NCBI GenBank assembly: GCA_035551935.1
Contig: DASZMJ010000398.1
Coordinates: forward strand, 1-6,751
DNA length: 6,751 nucleotides
Source: DASZMJ01 sp035551935
GTDB taxonomy: Bacteria > Planctomycetota > Planctomycetia > Isosphaerales > Isosphaeraceae
Direction of reading: 5' to 3'
Positions within the stretch are counted from its first letter, which is position 1. The number at the start of each line of letters is the position of its first letter. Position numbers and translations under genes: made by a program. Positions 5,175 to 6,751 of this stretch are shown one piece after another. Under the pieces are notes generated by a model. It did no database searches and had not been told where the DNA came from. It worked only from the letters and a program-made list of their open reading frames with translations.

Positions 5175-5938
5175 TCTTCCCCAACCCGGGCTCGCAGATC
5201 TCCCCGTACAGCTATGCGAGCGACGAAGACATCGCGCTGAAGGCCCCGGCCGACTTCCCCCAGCTGGTGCCCCGCTCGCAAGTCCTCGCGCGGGGCCAGG
5301 ACGGATCGATCGGCGCCGGCCAGCCGTGGCTGCTCGCCAGCCCGTCGATCGACTTCCAGGCGTTCGGGGTGTCCGTCGGCTGCGTCCTGATGCTGGTCTC
5401 GACCCGGACGCCGGGCCCGAAGACCGAGCTCTATCCGCCGGGCCCGGGGGAGCTGTTCGCGGTCGATTCGGTCGCGCCCGGGATCTGCAACCTCCGGCGC
5501 ATCGGCCAGGCCGCGGGCGTCGGCCAGCCGCCGATGCCGGGCCAGAGCGCCGACGCCCTCCCCTTCGTCGTCGCGACCTTGGGCCCCCAGATCGCCCGCG
5601 CGTCGCGGGCCTTCGACCGCCGGTTCGGGGTCTGCGACCTGATCGCGGGCCGGCGCCACGCCGACCTGTTCGACCCCAGCGAGTTGACCGATGCGGTGGT
5701 CTTACAAGTGCTCATCGATTCATACAACGCCGGCTCGCGGGACTCGGGCACGACCCCCTCGGCCTCGAACGCCTACGTCGCGGGGGACAGCTGGCGGGTC
5801 AAGGCGCTGGCCTGCCAACAGGAGCTTGACGACCTGATCGCGCGCGTGAGCGTCAATTGGGTCCCCATCCTCGGCGGGGGAGGCCTGGTCAAGGGCGACC
5901 AGCCGACCAGCCGGTTCTTCATGAGGCTCGAACGATGA
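5171..5938 (+). CDS. 255-aa phage-cassette protein of unknown function
   Basis: From GTG 5171 the protein reads (M)IFPNPGSQISPYSYASDEDI. The first half (about 1-125) is beta-rich, with PSIDFQAFGVSVGCVLMLVS and a PGICNLRRIGQAAGVGQPP stretch, suggesting a barrel or sandwich fold. The second half (about 135-245) is helical: ATLGPQIARASRAFDRRFGV, then DPSELTDAVVLQVLIDSYNA, then WRVKALACQQELDDLIARVS. The LIDSYN segment followed by a later Ala-rich helix weakly recalls head-tail connector or DUF1320-like proteins, too weakly to name it. The start is supported by GGAGGG and a 4-bp overlap. Its stop overlaps the next start (ATGA), so it is coupled on both sides. A structural role in the particle is likely from context; no enzyme motif is visible. 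Confidence 0.65.
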   Translation: MIFPNPGSQISPYSYASDEDIALKAPADFPQLVPRSQVLARGQDGSIGAGQPWLLASPSIDFQAFGVSVGCVLMLVSTRTPGPKTELYPPGPGELFAVDSVAPGICNLRRIGQAAGVGQPPMPGQSADALPFVVATLGPQIARASRAFDRRFGVCDLIAGRRHADLFDPSELTDAVVLQVLIDSYNAGSRDSGTTPSASNAYVAGDSWRVKALACQQELDDLIARVSVNWVPILGGGGLVKGDQPTSRFFMRLER

Positions 5939-6189
5939 CGCACGGGGAAGCCGTCGGCCGGCCGCTGGCCGCGCGGGGCGGGGCGGTGGGCTGCGACGGG
6001 GTGATGCGGCCGACCGGCGGCCGTCGGGTCGGGGTGGTCGGCGGGACGATCGTCCCGGCCCCCGAATGGTCCTGCGCGGGGTGCGGCCAGGTCCTGGCGA
6101 TCGTCGCCGGGGCGGCGGTCGAGAGCCCCAGCCCGGAGGCCCAGGCCGAGGTGGAAGCCGACGGCGACCCGGAGGCGTTCCTCGAGTAA
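5935..6189 (+). CDS. 84-aa CxxC protein of unknown function
   Basis: A protein starting MTHGEAVGRPLAARGGAVGC. Cys47 and Cys50 (EWSCAGCGQ) form a CxxC knuckle, and Cys20 is a possible third ligand; a fourth is not obvious, so metal binding could require a dimer or may be absent. The middle is Gly/Val-rich and beta-like (RRVGVVGGTIVPAPEW). The last 20 residues are acidic and probably disordered (EAQAEVEADGDPEAFLE). The ATG overlaps the preceding stop as ATGA (5935-5938), which fixes the start over an upstream in-frame ATG at 5857. The next gene begins 3 bp after its stop. It could be a small virion or assembly accessory protein. It parallels the 76-aa protein at 554 in carrying a single CxxC, but the two are not evidently related. 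Confidence 0.65.
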   Translation: MTHGEAVGRPLAARGGAVGCDGVMRPTGGRRVGVVGGTIVPAPEWSCAGCGQVLAIVAGAAVESPSPEAQAEVEADGDPEAFLE

Positions 6190-6192
6190 CCG

Positions 6193-6751
6193 ATGGACGA
6201 TGCCACGCCCGATCGCGAGTTCAAGGGACTCCGGGACCGGGTCGCCGACGGCCCGCGCCGCGACGACCGCCGCAAGCTCGTCGCCTCGCCGGCGATCATC
6301 GGCCAGGTCTACGCCAACCCGACGGTACCGGCCGCGACCGGGCGGTTCTTCAGCGTCCGCCCGGCGGCGATCGCCGGGGCCGAGGTCGAGGGCCAGGCCG
6401 ACGCTCCGACCCCCGACGGCGGCGGCTTCCTGGTGTACGTCCTCGGCTCGCGCGTGCCCGTCGCCGGCGACGACCTCGTCTGCCGTTGGGTCGACTTCCG
6501 TTGGGTCGCCGACAGCGGGCCCGCGGCCGTCGGGTCCCCGCCCGTGTCGATCCCCGGTTGTGCCTGCACGTCGATCCCCGCCGTGCTGTCGATGATCTCC
6601 GCCAACCCGGCCTGCGCCGCCGGGATGTTCCAATCCTGCACCCTGGTCTACGGGCCGATTCCTCCGGCCTACGCGGCCCTGGACCTCGGCAGCGAGTGCT
6701 ACATGAGCACGGCCTCGTTCCTCGATCCGGAGGGCCAGTCTTTCCGCTATT
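6193..6751 (+). CDS. Start of a Cys-containing phage-cassette protein, cut by the right edge
   Basis: From ATG 6193 an open frame of 186 complete codons continues past the window end. It begins MDDATPDREFKGLRDRVADG. A charged N-terminal helix is followed by a beta-rich domain (about 50-105) with GRFFSVRPAAIAG, GFLVYVLGSRVPVAGDDLVC and RWVDFRWVAD. Residues about 119-186 carry six cysteines, including IPGCACTSIP and FQSCTLVYG. This Cys-rich part and the Tyr/Pro content would suit an exposed particle protein or a metal-bound or disulfide-linked domain. The start lies 3 bp after the upstream stop, with GAG at a usable distance. GC3 is high throughout. It is probably a tail-tip, fibre or other late structural protein by position; the family was not recognised. 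Confidence 0.65.
   Translation, partial: MDDATPDREFKGLRDRVADGPRRDDRRKLVASPAIIGQVYANPTVPAATGRFFSVRPAAIAGAEVEGQADAPTPDGGGFLVYVLGSRVPVAGDDLVCRWVDFRWVADSGPAAVGSPPVSIPGCACTSIPAVLSMISANPACAAGMFQSCTLVYGPIPPAYAALDLGSECYMSTASFLDPEGQSFRY

Noticed and set aside
4609..5829. 406-residue plus-strand open frame overlapping three genes
   Set aside because: It is Arg/Pro/Gly-rich, and the genes it overlaps have Shine-Dalgarno sites, stop/start overlaps and natural-looking proteins.

Overview
The window is very GC-rich (roughly 70% or more by eye), and its real genes use G or C in nearly every third codon position. The proteins are rich in Ala, Gly, Arg and Asp. Together with the style of the first, truncated gene, this suggests a high-GC bacterium, perhaps a planctomycete of the Isosphaeraceae type. 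That assignment is an impression, because no marker gene is present. The content is accessory DNA: a mobile-element junction, a small regulatory block, and a phage-type structural gene cassette.

Left part (1-553). A minus-strand gene, possibly an IS transposase, begins at 121 and runs off the left edge. Just upstream of its ribosome binding site lies a 123-bp non-coding element (141-263) with 34-bp imperfect terminal inverted repeats. It is flanked by identical 10-bp direct repeats, the signature of a MITE-like insertion. The following 280 bases hold no convincing gene but contain an AT-rich island with a perfect 12-bp-arm inverted repeat (387-417).

Middle part (554-1587). Two small plus-strand genes are coupled by an ATGA overlap: a 76-aa protein with a possible Cys/His metal site and a 46-aa single-span membrane protein. 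They face two minus-strand DNA-binding proteins, a ribbon-helix-helix protein (932-1168) and a helix-turn-helix protein (1303-1587). The helix-turn-helix gene is head to head with the rightward cassette, and candidate start codons of both genes share the same CATG sequences.

Right part (1586-6751). Seven tightly packed plus-strand genes read like one transcription unit, with gaps or overlaps of at most 11 bp. In order they are: a helix-turn-helix plus zinc-ribbon protein, a tape-measure-like protein, a Mu gpG-like virion morphogenesis (tail completion) protein, a 147-aa unknown, a 255-aa unknown, an 84-aa CxxC protein, and a cysteine-bearing protein cut by the right edge. The tape-measure-like and gpG-like proteins identify the set as part of a prophage, phage-derived particle or tail module. 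No capsid, portal, large terminase, integrase or lysis enzyme lies inside the window, so it is not possible to say whether the element is complete.

Several real genes here start at internal ATG or GTG codons, chosen from Shine-Dalgarno sequences and stop/start overlaps. Nothing in the window demonstrates a wholly new system. The best leads are the MITE-like element, the head-to-head regulator arrangement, and the set of unrecognised structural proteins.
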